NCBI RefSeq assembly: GCF_031755915.1
Contig: NC_083384.1
Span: 28,128,001-28,192,000 of the forward strand
DNA: 64,000 bases
Reading direction: 5' to 3'
From: Ziziphus jujuba
Lineage: Eukaryota > Streptophyta > Magnoliopsida > Rosales > Rhamnaceae
Shown here one piece after another: positions 36,330 through 48,429 of this stretch (the first letter of the stretch is position 1; each line of letters begins with the position of its first letter). The notes below the pieces were generated by a model, which did not search any database, was not told the origin of the DNA, and saw only the letters and a program-made list of their open reading frames with translations. Made by a program: the position numbers and the translations under genes.

Positions 36330-36495
36330 TTTCCAAGTGGAGGAAATTAGTTTCTAACAGGAGTAAATTTTATTCAACAATTTCTGCTTGGAGGAAATTT
36401 TTTCCAACAGGAGGAAAATTTTGGAGAAAAAATTTTCCAACTGGAGGAAAACGATTTCTGCTTGGAGAAAAAATTTTCCGCTTGGCGCAAAATTA
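36330..36495. repeat. Short purine-rich tandem motifs inside the MULE
   Basis: Several degenerate copies of a ~20-bp motif containing GGAGGAAA and TTTTCCAAC or TTTCTGCTTGGAG. Related TTTTCCGCCAA-type motifs lie at 34,830-34,905. Their role is unknown; subterminal repeats of transposons sometimes bind transposase. Confidence 0.5.
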
Positions 36496-37444
36496 TCCAG
36501 AAGCTTTAATTGACCTTCATATGGGACTTTCGACTGGAAGAAAATGTATCCAGAAGCTTCAATTCATCGATTTCTGTATGATTTTATTGCATAATTGCTT
36601 TAAAAAATTCATTAAAAAATGTGTAGTACAATTGACAATGGTGGCAACAGCCAAATCAAATCATTTCCTCTTCCTACCTAATTCTACACTCCAACCTCCT
36701 GCTCCTCCACCTCTCTCTACTCGAAGCTTCATCATTTCCTCTTCATCATAACCTTGCATATCAGGCCCCCCTCCAGCATGGACATTAGGGCCATAACGAC
36801 AAATTGGTATGTATTAGGTTCAAAGGGAATGCAGCATGCCACCAACTTAGACACCAAAAACTGCATCAAATAATAATCAAAATAAAGTAAAGAAAACTAG
36901 AGAGAGGGGAACAATCGACAAAAAAATTATAAAATCATCACGAATTAAAAGGAAGATACAGCTGAAGCTGCTCACCAAACACAGAACCAAATATACTACA
37001 AGATATTGCACAAGTTTTTCTATTCAAATAACAAAATAATTAACATAAACTTTAGGAAGATGTCACACCATGAAAATTAATTACATAAGAAAAAAAGTCC
37101 TCATTACACACCAAAGAAAGAAAGGAATTTTACTCTTTCTTCAGGAGGATATCCACATTCAACCATAGGAAATTTCTTTTTTCAGTTTGAAATAAGTTTC
37201 TAAAGTAGGAACCAATTTTATCAATAACATAATTATGAATCAACTTTCTAGTTTACAGAATTCATTTTCCAGATCACTCATGGAAGAAGAAAAAGAAATA
37301 CATACGAAAAAACCTAAAGGGAAAAAGGAAATAAATTGGATCAATGAAGAAGAAGAATCTAAATGTATACCTTTATATATCTTTTTCCCTTTTAACAATG
37401 TAATGAAAGCTTTTTGCATAATATATTTATTCCACTTCGCTTTA

Positions 37445-38189
37445 TTATTTAGCCACATGAAGCCTCCATTGAAGTAAAACACCATGAGGATTTTTAAATT
37501 TGCAAAGAGTACGTGGGAGCAAACAAGCATTGACAATAATTGCTTCCAAAACACTATCCAAAGACAAGAAATTTTTTTCATAAATGGAGTCAATCATGAC
37601 AGTGTTTGGAACCTTTGCTCTTCTATGTTTCTTCCTCAACTTGTTGATACATTCAGGCCTCTTCTTAGTAGTCCCATCTCTATGTTGCTCACTCCACGCC
37701 TACAACATTCTACACATCCCCAATTCCCCGTTAGTAGAAATAAAACTTGGCCAATCTAAAATCTTTACCTTTACCCATTTTCCATAACCAAAAACCCAAA
37801 ACAAAGGTTCAAACTTTTGTTTTTGTTTTTTTTTTTTTTTTTTTCCTTTCCCTCAATTTTCTCATAAACCAAACATTAGAGAATGCATTGAAAAAATATG
37901 AAATTAAGTGTAAAAAAAAAAAAAAAAAAAAAAGAAAGCTCTGTACCTGAATGATATCATAGAGAAGAATTGCTGGGGTAACACCACTGGAATAATCAGT
38001 CCAAGTCTTGAGGATCCGAGAAGCAATCCAATTTCAACTTGGTCGTTTGGTCTCTTTTCCATTTCCAATTTTGGGATCCATATCTTGGTCTTCTTCTTCT
38101 TTTTCTTCAGGGGATATTATAGATCTGGCATATTCGATGAATCTAAGAAATGGGTCCTCCTCTTCTACTTCCAAATCTTCAAAGACCAT
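37445..38189 (-). pseudogene. Two-exon host-gene-like fragment captured in the MULE
   Basis: On the minus strand an 81-codon exon (37,947-38,189) starts MVFEDLEVEEEDPFLRFIEY, has one in-frame TGA where NWIASRIL suggests a tryptophan, and ends TPAILLYDIIQ at a GT donor. A phase-0 intron of about 247 bp leads to an AG acceptor and a second exon (37,445-37,699) with AWSEQHRDGTTKKRPECINK and KKHRRAKVPNTVMIDSIYEK, then a stop. Kept splice sites and phase point to a genomic gene piece rather than a processed copy. I have an impression of a plant protein of unknown function with OB-fold-like regions, but cannot confirm the family. No promoter or full gene is present. Confidence 0.62.
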
Positions 38190-38637
38190 GTCTAAGTCCT
38201 TTAATTTTTTTTTTTCACTGAGTTTCAGATATAAAATTATCTTGGATTAATTACCCTATTGAAGCAAAATTCCAATATTACAACAGTTCATAAATAATCA
38301 ACCACTAGCAAAAAAAAAAAAAATAAAAGTAGAGAAAAAAGGAATAGGTGATTGCAGCGACGCCAGTACAGACGCAACCTGCAATTGTGACGACAACTAG
38401 CTTTTGGTGATGAGGGCAATGGTGTTGGTGCGGTGACGACTGGCTTTTGGTGGTGACGACAATGGTGCAGCTTCGGTGATGACTAGCTTTCGGTGGCTAT
38501 AGCAATGATACAGCTGTAGCGATGATTGGCTTTTGGTGGTGATTGCCATGGTGTTTTTGGAAAGGAAAAACCTTAGTCTAAGTTTTGAAAGAAAAAGGGA
38601 AAGCAAGAAAAAAAAATATATAAAAAATATAATAAAA

Positions 38638-38741
38638 GATATTTTGGTCCAGATGTTAAAAGTGGGTTATTTTTTGAAAAAAATAAAAATTTCGCTATTT
38701 TCAAGAATGGATTTACGGGTGGTTAGTTTTCAAAAAAACCC
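38638..38741 (-). repeat. MULE right terminal inverted repeat
   Basis: Its reverse complement, GGGTTTTTTTGAAAACTAAC to GACCAAAATATC, pairs with the left end. The CCC end is followed directly by the second TCCTAAAAA. Confidence 0.8.
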
Positions 38742-38750
38742 TCCTAAAAA

Positions 38751-39160
38751 AAACAGTTTTTTTTAACAAACGAGCCCATTCTTCAGTGCCCACGTTTTAG
38801 GCTGATTGACAAATCACACCACGCCCCAAGTCACTGCGCTGTTCCAATGAAGCATTAGCGGTTGTCTCTAAGCGACCTTTGGAACTCTTCTACAGCCAAC
38901 ATCACTGCCATCATCTACCAATCCAACACAATAATTTATTAATTTTATTTTTATATATAAATACTTCAACAAAAGCATCTCTCGAATTTCAATGTCGTCA
39001 GGTTCATCTTCTTCGCTTTCACAGTCTTCAAAATCGAAATCACTGTAATTGTTTTCCAACGACGTCTCTGTCGTCTTCTTCAGCTATCAAACTCTAAAAT
39101 CTCTTTTTTTTTTTTTTTTCTTTTGTTTTTGGGTTTGGTAAAGCTTCAGTTCGGAGATTC
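38751..39160. other. MDAR upstream region
   Basis: Only about 410 bp separate the MULE from the MDAR start codon, so the transposon lies in or next to the MDAR promoter. A 63-codon acidic minus-strand frame (38,868-39,059) is present, but no domain or splice continuation supports a gene. Confidence 0.5.
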
Positions 39161-42100
39161 ATGGCGAGCTTGTCGAATTGTCCGTCCCTGAAGCACGGTG
39201 TTTCTCAATGGTGTCCTCAGTCTTCTTCTCTCACTCGAACTCAACCGTCTTCTTCAATCGGATTCAGAACCTTCCGTAGAAGCTATGTTGTTGCCTCTTC
39301 GGCTTTCGCAAATGAGAACCGAGAGTGAGCCTTTTTTGTTTTGTTTTTTTTTTTTTTTTAAATTTTTGAATTTTTCTAATTGTTGAAGAGTTCTGAATTT
39401 CATGGTGAAGCTGAGTTGTTTGGATGTGGTTCTCTTGCAGATTTGTGATAGTTGGTGGTGGAAATTCGGCTGGTTATGCGGCTAGGACTTTCGTCGAACA
39501 TGGAATGGCCGATGGACGCCTCTGTATTGTCTCCAAAGAGGTCTTCTTGCTATACTTTGCATTTCCTTTTGGTTAATGAAAACGAAATTGAATTATGCAT
39601 TTGCATTCGATTTTCTCTATAATATTCCTGATTGAGGCTCTTTTTTTTTTTCCTTTTTTTTTTTGGCTTTGTTCTTGTGCTTAATGTAGGCTTATGCACC
39701 TTATGAAAGACCTGCACTGACAAAAGGCTACTTGTTCCCTTTAGATAAGAAGCCAGCGCGCTTACCTGTAAGCTTTTTCTACTTTCTTTGCCTTTTTATG
39801 ATACAAATAACTTCAGATTTCTACCTTGGCTAGCTCAGTTCATGTACATTGACAACTTTCATTGTGTATACTTCCAGTCGTTTACAGTAATTTTGATTTG
39901 ATTTTATTTATTTTTCAGTTCCTTGAATGCTATATTTATAAAATTTAAGGTGGTAATATACAAATATTGTTTTTAGGGATTTCATACTTGTGTTGGATCT
40001 GGTGGAGAAAGACAAACACCTGAGTGGTATAAAGAGAAAGGAATAGAGGTAATTTGACAATGCCACGTCTTTTCCACTACTCTTACTCGACTAACTATTT
40101 ACTGGGTTATATAAAGCATTTCATTTGCATGTCTCAAATCAAAACTAGATTTTTGGAGTGTTTTAGTAGCTAAAAGAGTATAGAGAAAGGCAAGGAAGAT
40201 AAGGGAATTGTGGATAGAGTTCATTCTGAATTAACATTTTCCAGTTGTTTGTTGTTCTCTTCTTCTTTACTTTTTAAATGTTAATTCTAATTCCGCGTCT
40301 CCAATCTTCCTTTAGATGTTGTATGGTGATCCAGTGGCAGATATAGATATTGAAAAGCAAACCCTGACGACAAATTCTGGAAAACTGTTGAAGTATGGAT
40401 CTCTTATAGTAGCCACAGGGTGTACGGCCTCAAGGTGATGTTAAGCTTTCTGATTCGCTTGTATATGATTGATAAATTCAGCAAAAATTGAAAATAGTGC
40501 TTCTAGATAAAACATAGTAAAAGGTGAAGCAATATTGAGTTCGCAGATTTCCAGAGAAAATTGGAGGAAACCTACCTGGTGTTCACTATATTCGAGAGGT
40601 GGCAGATGCTGATGCTCTAGTATCATCACTGGTAATTTAATGCTTATTGCACTTTGTATCATACATTCAAAACTATCTCATTCATATCCTCCTGAATCTT
40701 TCAATGTTTCATGCATTGAATGCCTAGTTAAAAAAAAAAAAAAATGGATATCACCCCTCATTGAACCATAAAGCCAACTGTATGAATGTTGTTCAAGTCG
40801 TGCTGAAGTCTCATCTCATTGCCTTTTCTATCTCTTTTTCCTTTCTAGGAGAAGGCAAGGAAGGTAGCTGTTGTTGGTGGTGGGTACATTGGAATGGAAG
40901 TTGCTGCAGCAGCTGTTGGTTGGAAACTTGATACCACGGTATGCATGATATTATACTTGGAGATGCTACTATTATAGTTCAGATGAGCTAATAATTAATA
41001 ATATATATGAATTGATTGACTTTGGAACATTGTCTCAAATTACGTTTACTTTGCGTTGTATTTTATTGTTATTCTAATATTTACTGATGAGCCATATGCC
41101 ATTTACTCTGAAGACCTTGAACAATATGGTCGTCAACTTCCCTTTGTCATTCTAACAGATTCACCTTCTAACTTCTCACTGGTCACTGCTTTAGTGTTAA
41201 GTCATATGGTTGTTGATCTTAACTAAAGACGTGTTACTGTCTATGAGTTTGAAACCTAACCCTATTGCCTTCGTGTGTATATTTTTATATGAGATATACA
41301 TTTTTTTTTTCTTTTTGAGAAAAGGCATCTTTGTGTATATAAATGTCAATACTTCTAACTATATATTTTTCAACTTAGAAGCAATAATGGTTCTACTGTT
41401 TTATTCTTTTTCTTTTTACTTTTGTTTAATAGATCATATTCCCAGAGAATCATCTGTTGCAAAGACTTTTTACTCCTTCACTTGCTCAGAGATATGAAGA
41501 ACTCTACCAAGAGAATGGTGTTAAATTTGTAAAGGTTCTCTCTCTTACTCCCACTCTCTTACTTTGACATTTGTCCTGCTTTGATTAAAACTAATCATAT
41601 AGTTCTTTTAAACTTTCTTAATTATGACTAGGGTGTCTCAATTAAAAACTTAGAATCCGGCGCTGATGGACATGTAGCTGCTATTAAACTTGAAGATGGC
41701 TCCACGATAGATGCAGATACGGTAGGTTTTTTGTTTTGCAAAAGTCCATCCTTACCTGGGTCCGTGGTTTGCTCTCTGTCACCATGCATTTTATAATGTT
41801 ATAAGTTTTGCTAAGATTTGTTTACACATTTAGAGAAGGATGAAATAGGGTTGAAATTAGAAAAAAAATGATTTATTTTCTTTTTCCTTTTGCAGGTGAT
41901 TATAGGCATTGGAGCAAAACCTGCTGTCAGTCCCTTTGGAAGCTTGGGTTTGAATAGCACTGTTGGTGGCATTCAGGTCTATATCTCCAGCGAAATCAAT
42001 TTATTTTTCTTTGGTTTTATGTTTAAACCATATCAACAGATCATGGATGCATATAGATGTGCTTTAATCAAGTAGGCTATATTATAGTTAAACTGGGAAA

Positions 42101-43378
42101 CTTTGTGTAACATGGAGCTTTATCTTGTTCTATTTGTTGTATACTGATAGTCTTAATACTGACTAGGCTATGTGTAGTTAAAACTAGAACATTTATATGT
42201 CATGGAATTTATCATGTTCCATTTGTTGTACCCAGACAGTCTGAATGTTTCAAACACTCTAATATGGTTCTCGAAAATGAGATAATTAAACCAGTATACT
42301 ATTATTGTTATGTTAGCTTGGAATCATAAATTGCTGTTGACGTTTGTTAAAGTAGAAAGTGAATTCCTTGTCGTTATTCCTTTTATGCATAATATTGTAT
42401 CTGTACTTCAAAATTCAGGTTGATGGTCAGTTCCGGACAAGTATACCTGGTATCTTTGCAATTGGAGATGTAGCAGCATTTCCATTAAAGGTATACTTCT
42501 CCTGAATCAAGTAATTTTTATCTATTGGTCTAGATTCTAAAATGTAACTTGTTTTTATTGAACAGATATATGACCGTATGGCACGAGTTGAACATGTAGA
42601 CCATGCTCGTCAATCAGCACAGCATTGCATTAAAGCATTACTGAGTGCACAAACTCACAAGTACACTATTTATAAACTTATTACCTGATTCAATTTTAGT
42701 GAATTGTGATAATTTGCTGCAACTGTTTTGTGCTGGAAGATGTACTTGTTGACAATGTGCATTGCTGTATATGATATGTTATGCAGCTATGACTATCTTC
42801 CCTATTTTTACTCGAGAGTATTTGAATATGAAGGGAGCCCTAGGAAAGTTTGGTGGCAATTTTTTGGGGACAATGGTAAGAATGTCGAGGATCATTTTGC
42901 TTTTGATTCTGCATAATAAATCTACATTAATGCCATCTTGCAATTGGCACTGACCAGTCATTTTTATGTTCTCGAACAGTTGGAGAGACAGTTGAAGTTG
43001 GGAATTTTGATCCTAAAATTGCTACTTTCTGGATTGAATCCGGTAACATAATCTATTTTGGAATCTCTCTCTTTCTATCCATAAATTCGTTGGCATAGTA
43101 AGTTTAACATTTTGGCACCACAGGTAAATTGAAAGGAGTTCTTCTTGAAAGCGGAAGTCCTGAGGTACTTACAATTACTAACTGGTTGATGTTAATTTTT
43201 CAATTGAATCAATCAGTCTTGTTTGTCACAATAACTAACTCAAGATAATTTTTTGCAGGAATTTGAACTTCTTCCTAAACTTGCAAGGAGTCAGCCTGTA
43301 GTTGACAAAGCCAAGCTTCAGAATGCATCTTCGGTCGAGCAGGCATTTGACATTGCTCGTTCATCCTTACAGGGTTGA
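39161..43378 (+). CDS. MDAR: Monodehydroascorbate reductase, plastid/mitochondrial type
   Basis: Sixteen exons join in phase into 486 residues: 39161-39324, 39441-39540, 39690-39767, 39977-40048, 40316-40434, 40547-40631, 40849-40938, 41433-41534, 41632-41721, 41896-41976, 42419-42490, 42566-42660, 42787-42875, 42980-43042, 43124-43164, 43259-43378. All borders are GT-AG. It reduces monodehydroascorbate with NAD(P)H, recycling ascorbate in the ascorbate-glutathione cycle. An N-terminal Ser/Arg-rich extension (~54 residues) precedes the FAD-binding FVIVGGGNSAGYAA (56-69). YAPYERPALTKGYL follows, then the NAD(P)H-binding KVAVVGGGYIGMEVAA (from 211) and FAIGDVAAFP (340-349). The extension and length match the dual-targeted MDAR5/6 type of Arabidopsis rather than shorter cytosolic forms. 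No damage is seen. Confidence 0.95.
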
Positions 43379-44313
43379 AGCTTCAGTCTTAACTAACACA
43401 AAATAGTGAAACCACCTTATGAAATCCCAAACACCATCTAAGATTTCTTATATTGCAAACTACTCAAATAAAGGACCATTCGGAATTTTTGAAACGCTGC
43501 TAGGGATTCCAACTTTCATTTCTTACGTTGAAGCGCTTATCACTGTGTAGTGGGATTTTTGTACCAGGTATTGATGTGCATTATAGAAAAGTATGCACAA
43601 ATGAAGAGAGAGAGGTCAAATATATAAATACAAATAAGCATATTTACGTGTTGTAGCTCTTGTGGGGACTTTACAGCTTAGTTGCGTGCTTTACATAAGA
43701 ACTCGGCAACATTCTAAGCTTTTGAGACTGTGGGGATGCTACACGTGGCATTCTGATTTTGTTCTTATCATTTTTTGATGACTCAAAAATAGTTACACAA
43801 GTGTCTATTTGCATAAAAGAAATAGTCGATAAATTAGTAGACATTACAGAAATAATAGTCAATGAATTAGTCAAGAAATTTTTTTGTGAAACGGTAGGTT
43901 CTAATCCTCTAATTTGGTAATGACAATCTTTGTAAATTGGCAATTTGTATTAAAGAGTTAATATTATACGCTAGTATGGCGTCGAAGTTCAAATGATAAT
44001 GACCATAAATATCATCAAACCTAGATTACTCAATTTTTATGATCTTTTATTTATTTATTTTTGTCTTTACTGTTTTGATGTTTTTGCATTTTCTTTTCGT
44101 ATTGGTACGAGTTATGTAAGATGTTGACCAACTACCTAAAAAGTAATTACAAAAAATAAAATAAAACTAAAGATTGTGGCATTCAACAATTTTGCGTATA
44201 TGATCTGCGAAAGGCCATCTCTATAGTGGAGTGTAGGAAAATGCAGTTTAGACAAATATGTAGGACAGTGGAGATATATAATAATTATACATGTATTAAG
44301 ATAGCAAACAAAA

Positions 44314-44356
<43 letters not shown>

Positions 44357-45130
44357 TGGAGAAAAAGAATAATCGTTGAGGTAGATGACAGTAGCCATCC
44401 AAGTTTGCCGACTTAATACACCACAACCATTTTTTATTTGGGCCGGGGACATAGTATTTTAATGACGTGATGGAGATATTACAAAATGGCATTTTCGTTG
44501 CCCATATATTTATTAAAATAAAAAAAAAATAAATAATTAAAAACTCCGTATAAGCTACATCTATCAACCTAATGACAAGTCAGTTCTTTTTCTTTTTAAT
44601 TAATAATTTTATATATATATATATGTATTTATTTATTTATTTTTCCCGATTAGTTGAAAACTTTCCATTTTTATGCATGGTTCGAAATAAAACTCTAGAA
44701 TTTCATTTCGAATGATTCAAAACTTTCAACTTTATAGCTGTAGATATAGATATAAAAGATTTATTACTTAGTCAAATTCACTTTATAAGTTTCTTTTTAA
44801 ATTGATTCTCAAAAATGGCTGCAAATGTCCATCCAAAAGTTCACAATAAATAATGAAATCTAGACCTAAATCCGAGCAGAAGTAAAATAGAAAATAAAAA
44901 GAATCGTAATATTCGTATCTTAAAATTATTTTATTTTTTAAGATCTTCTAATAGAAAATTTGACTTTTATAAGCACCAAAATTATTCCGAAAATCTCCAA
45001 CTACGAAAGTTTACATTTTTAATATCTTATCAAATTTAATATCATCCACAAACTTTGTTATAATGTTTATTTATTTTTGGGTAAGTACAAAATTTGTTAT
45101 ATTATATAGAAACCGGCCCTGAGGTCATAA
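43379..45130. other. MDAR 3' flank and AT-rich intergenic DNA
   Basis: The first few hundred bases are probably MDAR 3' UTR. A TA microsatellite lies at 44,313-44,347. A 143-codon minus-strand frame across it (44,136-44,567) is low-complexity translation, not a gene. Confidence 0.5.
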
Positions 45131-45208
45131 ATGTTAGGCGTTGGGCTCACATTTGGATGTTAGGCGTTGGGCTCACATTTGGATGTTAGGCGTTGGGCTC
45201 ACATTTGG
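45131..45208 (+). repeat. Three perfect 26-bp tandem units
   Basis: ATGTTAGGCGTTGGGCTCAC plus ATTTGG is repeated three times without change, implying recent origin. Confidence 0.95.
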
Positions 45209-45519
45209 AGGCATTTTTATCCCTCACAATTAAAAGGTGGGACCCCTTTTACGTTTTGCCCACGTCACACCCCGAAGGCTTTCCCCTCACTTTCAAAGCA
45301 TTTTTAATGATTTTATCTAATTTATTTATTTATTTAATAAATTTTAATCTTACTAGATAAATAAACTCTTTTTAAAATCCTCTCCAATGATTTTTTTTGT
45401 TTTTTTTTTTTTGTTTTTAGTTTTGAGATAGTTTGATTTAGTATTTTATTTCTTTTTATTAATTTTTATTATAAGAAAAAAACTTTTCATGTGCAATTTT
45501 TTCTCTAACAGTCAAATTT

Positions 45520-46910
45520 TCTACTTTTGCTTGCTCAAATGTTATCTCATACATAGCTTTTCAAATTTTTTTTTTTTTTTTTAATCTATGTTAAACAAAA
45601 TCTCAATTATTCCATAGGAATTTTAACATCATTACTTTAAATTCTCTTCGCTATCTAATTAAGATTTATTGCAATATCACATATGATTTAAATCATGACT
45701 TAATGGTTATTTTAGATTAATTTTTCAAAATATCGATATTGGAATTGTGTAGTAAAGAAAGAATTGAGATACAAGATTACAAATCACATACTAATAGCAA
45801 ATAGAGACAAAATCCATACCTTAAAAACATAGAGACAAACAACTATTTTATCTTTGCTTTTTTCTACTTCTGCTTGCTCAAATGTATTCTCTTACATAGC
45901 TTTTTCAAAAAAAAAAAAAAAAAAAAATTATCTCTGTTAAAAAAAAATCCCAATTATTCTAAAGGGATTATAACATCACCATTTTAAATTCTCTTCGCTA
46001 TCTCATTAAGAGTTACTGCAATGTCAAGAGTAATTTAAATCATGACTTAATGATTATTTCATATTTATTTTTTAAGAAACCAGTTTTGGAATTGTGTAAT
46101 AAGGAAAAAATTGAATATAAAATTACAAATCACATATTAATAATAAATAGCTACAAAATCCCTACCTTAAAAACATAGAGACAAACAACTATTTTGTCTT
46201 TTCTTTTTTCTACTCTTGCTTGCTCAAATGTCTTCTCTTACGTAGCTTTTTCAAAAAAAAAATTTTTATCCCTGCTAAACAAAATCTCAATTATTCTAAG
46301 GGATTTTAACATCACCATTTTAAATTCTCTCGACTATACCATCAAGATTTATGGCAATATTACAGATGATTTAAATCATAACTTAATGGTTATTTCAGAT
46401 TAATTTTTTAAGAGACAGATATTGGAATTGTGTAATAAGGAAAAAAACTGAGATAGGAGATTACAAATCACATACTAATGGTAAATATACAGAAAATCCA
46501 TACCTTAAAAACATAGAGTCAAACAACCATTTTGTCTTTGCTTTTTACAACCATTTTGTCTTTGCTTTTTTCTACTTTTGCTTACTCAAATGTCTTCTCT
46601 TACATAGCTTTTTCAAAAAAAATTTATCTCTGTTAAACAAAATCCCAATTATTCTAAAGGGATTTAAACATCATCACTTTAAATTCTCTCCGCTATTCCA
46701 TTAAAATTTATCAGACTGTCATGGGTGATTTAAATCATAACTTAATGATTATTTCAAATTAATTTTTCAAAAGACCGGTATTGAAATTGTGTAATAAAGA
46801 AAGAATTGAGATACAAAATTACAAATCACATACTAATAGCAAATAGAGACAAAATCCATACCTTAAAAACATAGAGACAAACAACTATTTTGTCTTTACT
46901 TTTATGAATA
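45520..46910 (+). repeat. Four-copy tandem array of ~345-bp units
   Basis: Units start near 45,520, 45,864, 46,210 and 46,572 with CTACTTTTGCTTGCTCAAAT or a close variant. They share AAATTCTCTTCGCTAT, GATTTAAATCATGACTTAAT, GGAATTGTGTA and CCATACCTTAAAAACATAGA. Spacing is 343, 346 and 362 bp; the longer third step comes from a 24-bp duplication (ACAACCATTTTGTCTTTGCT) at 46,525-46,572. No coding potential is seen. The array may be a young or locally amplified satellite. Confidence 0.9.
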
Positions 46911-48126
46911 TGCCTTGATATAGTTTAATTTCTTTCCCTTGTTGGGCTTACAGCTTCAAGTTCGTTTTCTATTTATTATTTCTCTTTTCATTTATTTTCT
47001 TTTTTAATTTTAACTAGGTATATTTTTTTTAAAAAAAAATTATACATATTATTCTATTTTATGGTGAACAGAATCTTAGAGTTAAATTTTAGATAGACAC
47101 TACGATTGAATACATATTATGCCATATAAGTATTAATATTTTCTAAACTCCATGCCTTATAGATTTCAACGGAAAAAAACTATTTAAGATGTTCTTAATA
47201 ATTTTTAATTAATCGATGAAAGGTTGGATTTTTTCATTTTTCCTTTTTCGCTTTATTAGAAAATAATTACATATCCATATATATGCTTTGTAGTAGAAAA
47301 TATTTTTTTATTTTTATTTATTTTAAAAAAATTAAAAAGCAAAAAGACGCTTATCAGTACTCATCCTTTTGCTTAAAAGTCCTTAACAAAATATCAATCA
47401 CAGATATTGTGATCCAACCATGTAAGCATAGCTTTTATTTAAAAGAAAAGTATGTATTATATGTCATTTTCGCATAAGCTTATAAGAGATAAAATTATGA
47501 TAAAAAAAAAAAAAGAGATAAAATTTTCCAACCAAAAAAAAAAAAAAAAAAAAAGATAAAAGCAATTGTAATAGAAGCATTTAGAACTCCAAATATTATT
47601 ATTTTTAAATAATAATATATTTTTCAATTTCAATAGAAGATGACAGTTGTATTTTCTAACCAACTGATTAAAAATACTTTTAAAGACTTTTTATAAATTG
47701 TATTTTCTTTTTTCTAATAAATCTCCAAAAAGAAGGGACTCAATTCCATCTTACGATTCAACTCACTTTAAAACCTGTGGGCAGAAAAGTAAATCAGCAA
47801 AAAATAATAAATTTATATATACAAAAACAAAGAAGAAGAAAGTGACGTTGATTTCTGAATTGAAAATTCCAAATCATAATAACCATGAAAGGGTCTTTCT
47901 CCTACCGTTCATACTTCCAAAAGGACTTTAGCTTGATGATGTTGTACCTCATGACTAAATTTTGCCCCTATTATTTGACCAAATTCCAAAAGGTCCTTCT
48001 CTTTTTCTCAAAGGTACAACATAACAAAGTTGCTTAAGGTTTAAAAAACTATTACAATTCCTAAACGCGGACTTTTAAAGCAAGACTGGGAATTGGTCTT
48101 TGCTTTCGACGTCCACGCTTTGATTG

Positions 48127-48172
<46 letters not shown>

Positions 48173-48429
48173 GCTTGACTTGAAATAGCATTATATATCA
48201 AACTCTCCGTCTTCCACAACGCCTTGTTCCACAAGATAATATCACCTCTATTTTTTCTTGCCTCTTTCTCCGATCCTTCTTCTTCATTATCAACAAAACC
48301 TTCTCTCTCTTTCTCTCTCGCTTTCTCTCTCATTTCCGAGCAAATCTTTACTCAGTTTTATTATATATATATATATATATATATTCTATTTATATTCAAG
48401 TCTCTGTCAGAGCTTCGGACCTCGAGAAA
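46911..48429. other. Intergenic DNA and HIPP promoter region
   Basis: AT-rich with poly(A) tracts. The last 300 bp hold a (TC)n run (48,129-48,168) and a TA run (48,361-48,384), common in plant 5' untranslated regions and core promoters. No other gene is supported. Confidence 0.5.
48129..48168 (+). repeat. (TC)n microsatellite upstream of HIPP
   Basis: A perfect run of about 40 bp, 262-301 bp before the HIPP start codon. CT runs near plant transcription starts can act as core-promoter or leader elements; that role here is inference. Confidence 0.9.

Larger units (their letters stand above)
34303..38741 (+). mobile_element. Mutator-like DNA transposon (MULE), internally deleted
   Basis: Begins GGGTTTTTTCGAAAAGTAGC and ends with its inverted counterpart (TTTCAAAAAAACCC). 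It is flanked by a perfect 9-bp duplication TCCTAAAAA at 34,294-34,302 and 38,742-38,750, the length expected for MULEs. Terminal inverted repeats are about 100 bp and roughly 70% alike. Inside, a plus-strand remnant keeps only the N-terminal and zinc-knuckle ends of a transposase, and a minus-strand two-exon gene fragment sits toward the right end. The transposase core and SWIM domain are missing, so it could move only with help from another element. Confidence 0.88.

Noticed and set aside
36482..36751. 90-codon plus-strand frame inside the MULE
   Set aside because: No domain is recognised and it starts in the short tandem motif cluster. It may be part of degraded element sequence but cannot be called.
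38868..39059. 63-codon acidic minus-strand frame just upstream of MDAR
   Set aside because: The first 30 residues look protein-like (DFDFEDCESEEDEPDDIEIR), but it has no domain, no splice continuation and runs into AT-rich translation. It lies in the MDAR leader region and is probably chance.
44136..44567. 143-codon minus-strand frame
   Set aside because: Most of it is translation of a TA microsatellite and T-rich DNA, with no motif or codon bias.
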